In this document: piece by piece, positions 62,402-64,000 of the stretch
Layout of the letters: every line of letters starts with the position of its first letter
Numbering within the stretch: position 1 is the stretch's first letter
DNA from: UBA11475 sp045655805
GTDB lineage: Bacteria > Bacillota > Clostridia > Christensenellales > Borkfalkiaceae
Direction of reading: 5' to 3'
Assembly: GCA_045655805.1 (NCBI GenBank)
Contig: JAZOPZ010000013.1
Location: forward strand, 383,834 to 447,833
DNA: 64,000 nucleotides
Program-made: the position numbers and the translations under genes
Notes under the pieces: model-generated
What the model was told of the DNA's origin: nothing
Seen by the model: the letters and a program-made list of their open reading frames with translations, nothing else
The model's database searches: none

Positions 62402-63443
62402 AGAATTATATGAAAAAATACGCGATGGAATAATAATTAGCGATATAGAATTGCAAAGAGAAATTATTTATAATACAGACAAACAAGTTTTGGTAATTGA
62501 TAGTATATTAAATAATGTTCCGTTGCCTGCTTTTTATTTATGGCAAAATGAAAATGGTAAGTTGGAAGTTTTAGACGGCAAACAACGAATTGAAGCAATT
62601 AGAAAATTTGTTGAAAATGATTTAGAATATAATGGAAAAATTTGGAAACAAAGTTTGGAAATACACGATAAATTTAATATGACGGAATTATCCGTAATTA
62701 TATGTACGGGTGATGAGCCGTTAAAAAGAAAAATTTTTAATAGAATAAATACGCTTGGAGTTCCGCTTTCCCCTTATGAAGTATTAAATGGTTTATATAA
62801 TGGAGAATATCTTCGTGGACTTACAAGTTATGTGTCTGCCGATAAAGATGCTTTGAAAGTTTTTGGAGTGAATAGTCGTGGCAAAAATCAGATGAAAGTC
62901 TTAAAATTTTTATGTGTATTAAAAGACGTGAAAGACTTAAATGATTATGTTGAAGAAAATCAAGATATATCATTTGCAAACGACCAAAGACTTTTAATGA
63001 AATATATTAAATTTGTTAGGGATATTTTTGATGAATATGGACAAGTAGATATTTATTTTGCTTTAGCGATAAAATATTTGAAAGATTATACTATTTGGAA
63101 AGAGCATAAACAAGAAATCAATGTTCGTATTAAACGTTATCTTAAAAGTGATGATTCTAAATTTACAGATAAGCGTAAAGAAATTGAAGATATAATTCAA
63201 GCCATTGTCAATGGAATTAGCGTTGACGAAAAAAGGTTATTTACAATTGATGATAAAAAAACTTATCTATTAAATAAAGATTGCTCAAATGGGAAATATC
63301 AATGCGAAAGTTGTAAAAAATGGTTTTATCCAGAAGAATTACAAATGGACCATATTGATGCTTGGTCAAAAGGTGGAAGAACTGTTTTGTCAAATGCTCA
63401 AGTTTTATGCGCACCTTGTAATAGAAAAAAGAGTAATAATTAA
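62391..63443 (+). CDS. DUF262 + HNH nuclease
   Basis: 350 residues. An N-terminal DUF262/ParB-like NTPase-type domain has the hallmark D-G-K-Q-R at 62-66 and VPLPAFYLW. A C-terminal HNH nuclease follows: C305-x2-C308, D320-H321, C340-x2-C343. This layout recalls GmrSD and SspE-like modification-sensing nucleases, which use the DGQQR motif for nucleotide-driven cleavage. It is translationally coupled to the methyltransferase. Likely restriction activity controlled by, or targeted against, methylation state. Confidence 0.85.
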   Translation: MKIKELYEKIRDGIIISDIELQREIIYNTDKQVLVIDSILNNVPLPAFYLWQNENGKLEVLDGKQRIEAIRKFVENDLEYNGKIWKQSLEIHDKFNMTELSVIICTGDEPLKRKIFNRINTLGVPLSPYEVLNGLYNGEYLRGLTSYVSADKDALKVFGVNSRGKNQMKVLKFLCVLKDVKDLNDYVEENQDISFANDQRLLMKYIKFVRDIFDEYGQVDIYFALAIKYLKDYTIWKEHKQEINVRIKRYLKSDDSKFTDKRKEIEDIIQAIVNGISVDEKRLFTIDDKKTYLLNKDCSNGKYQCESCKKWFYPEELQMDHIDAWSKGGRTVLSNAQVLCAPCNRKKSNN

Positions 63444-63481
63444 AACCCTAAAAGCGTTAGATAACTTCTAACGCTTTTAAT
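63443..63481 (+). terminator. Terminator after DUF262-HNH gene
   Basis: AAAAGCGTTAGA and TCTAACGCTTTT pair around a short loop at about 63451-63479. Confidence 0.75.
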
Positions 63482-63710
63482 ATTTCGGTTCGGCTGGTTC
63501 ACCACTCACGCAACCACTAGATACTCGTTTGAACATATCTTGTTCAAACGAGTTTTCTTTTATTTCTTCTAGGTTTTTGCTGTTTATTATCTCTAGGCAC
63601 TTGATTAAGTCATTTATGTAAAGTGTTTTAGCCAGTTTTTGTGTGCTTAAAAAATTGCTATGGTTATTTCGTGATTTGGTTTCACGCAACCGTTGGTGGC
63701 AAAAGTATGA
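63477..63710 (-). pseudogene. Remnant of second serine recombinase C-terminus
   Basis: Minus-strand reading gives KNLEEIKENSFEQDMFKRVSSGCVSG, nearly the same as the last residues of the intact recombinase (KNIEEIKENSFERKKFKRVSSGCGSG). It then runs on to EPAEPKY instead of stopping. About 70 codons remain and the similarity fades upstream after a further TTTCACGC match near 63680. The catalytic domains are gone. The tRNA-end match GCAACCACTA is at 63510-63519, and the palindromic terminator is kept at 63523-63553. Confidence 0.75.
63510..63553 (+). mobile_element. Attachment-site scar F with terminator copy
   Basis: GCAACCACTAGATACTCGTT is identical to 46411-46430, the base sequence right after the tRNA. 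Upstream, CCACTCACG replaces CCACTCCCG of the tRNA. Confidence 0.7.
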
Positions 63711-63770
63711 CGCCTATGCCTAAATTTAATAAATTTTTATTTAATCGGCACTTTTTATCAACCTCTATAA

Positions 63771-64000
63771 GTCTACGATAAAGCGACTAACTTGCTTTTG
63801 TTTCGTCTGTATATTCGACAAAGTGGCGTAGACACGAGTGGCGTTATAATTTCACAAACGGCAGGGCTTGACCCGCTTTGGGCACTTAATCACTATCACT
63901 ACCTTGATAACGCCGTTAATCATGACAAAGGTTTAATTCTTTCAAGATATTGCGAGGCAGGTTCGCACCGTTATCCGTTAGGCTTCTCGGCTGATACATC
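63771..64000 (+). pseudogene. GH31 glycosidase fragment, 5'-truncated, cut by window edge
   Basis: The frame opens after a TAA at 63768 with no credible start. From about 63849 it reads SQTAGLDPLWALNHYHYLDN and then ILSRYCEAGSHRYPLGFSADT. These are characteristic of the middle of GH31 alpha-glucosidases (GLDPLW-x-LNHYHYLDN and SRYAGPGSHRYPVGFSGDT). The N-terminal domain and the first part of the barrel are missing, and the segment where the catalytic W-x-D-W would be expected is not recognisable. The 3' end lies outside the window. It may be the old chromosomal gene broken by the insertions. Confidence 0.65.

Overview
The window is AT-rich DNA from a low-GC, Gram-positive-type bacterium. The best fit is an uncultured gut-type member of Clostridia. 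The grounds are a SCIFF peptide with its radical-SAM maturase, a YyaC-type spore-protease homologue, a Bacillus/Clostridium-style origin neighbourhood (jag-yidC-yidD-rnpA-rpmH, dnaN, rsmG, parAB, recF, dnaA, mnmG), rubrerythrin, BspA-type leucine-rich-repeat surface proteins and the standard genetic code. No rRNA is present, so the taxonomic placement is inference.

Layout. 1-435 is the 5' part of a galactokinase-like gene (minus strand). 0.67-5.9 kb holds leuS and a P-type ATPase. 5.9-6.4 kb is a non-coding array of small hairpins. 6.4-10.5 kb is the minus-strand block jag, yidC, yidD, rnpA, rpmH, dnaN. 10.9-16.6 kb holds rsmG, a SLOG protein, an acetyltransferase, parB, parA and ftsH. 16.6-18.5 kb is a 1.9-kb gene-free AT-rich stretch ending in two parS-like palindromes, the best candidate here for the origin domain. 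18.5-46.1 kb is mostly core genome: yyaC-like, gltX, radC, a PepV-type peptidase, decayed genes, a repeat-bearing lipoprotein protease, aroF, RNase P RNA, rubrerythrin, LRR proteins, a phosphodiesterase, recF, dnaA, mnmG, an antiporter, SCIFF plus maturase, two PLP enzymes, tilS, azlCD. dnaA-recF and dnaN lie about 24 kb apart, so the usual dnaA-dnaN-recF cluster is broken up.

From 46.3 kb the DNA is accessory. An initiator tRNA gene (tRNA-fMet) is the insertion point of an integrative mobilizable element. Its large serine recombinase is encoded so that the last residues are read from the antisense of the tRNA 3' end. The element carries a MobV relaxase (apparently starting at AUU), several orphan genes, an AbiE-type IV toxin-antitoxin pair, and a three-gene operon: membrane-anchored small protein, single-chain nuclease/methyltransferase/specificity protein, HEPN-motif protein. 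Downstream lies a ladder of partial tRNA 3' ends (57.97, 58.15, 58.34, 58.50, 60.88, 63.51 kb), each but the 58.50-kb fragment followed within about 40 bases by a terminator hairpin. This suggests repeated integration and decay at one site. Between the rungs are a less AT-rich AraC-regulator/aminotransferase pair and a divergent Xre / EcoRI-type methyltransferase / DUF262-HNH nuclease module. A remnant of a second recombinase C-terminus sits at 63.5-63.7 kb. A 5'-truncated GH31 glucosidase fragment ends the window.

The strongest candidates for something new are the methyltransferase plus DUF262-HNH pair (61.4-63.4 kb), the nuclease-methyltransferase/HEPN operon (53.4-57.5 kb), and the recombinase-tRNA-terminator overlap with its scar ladder.
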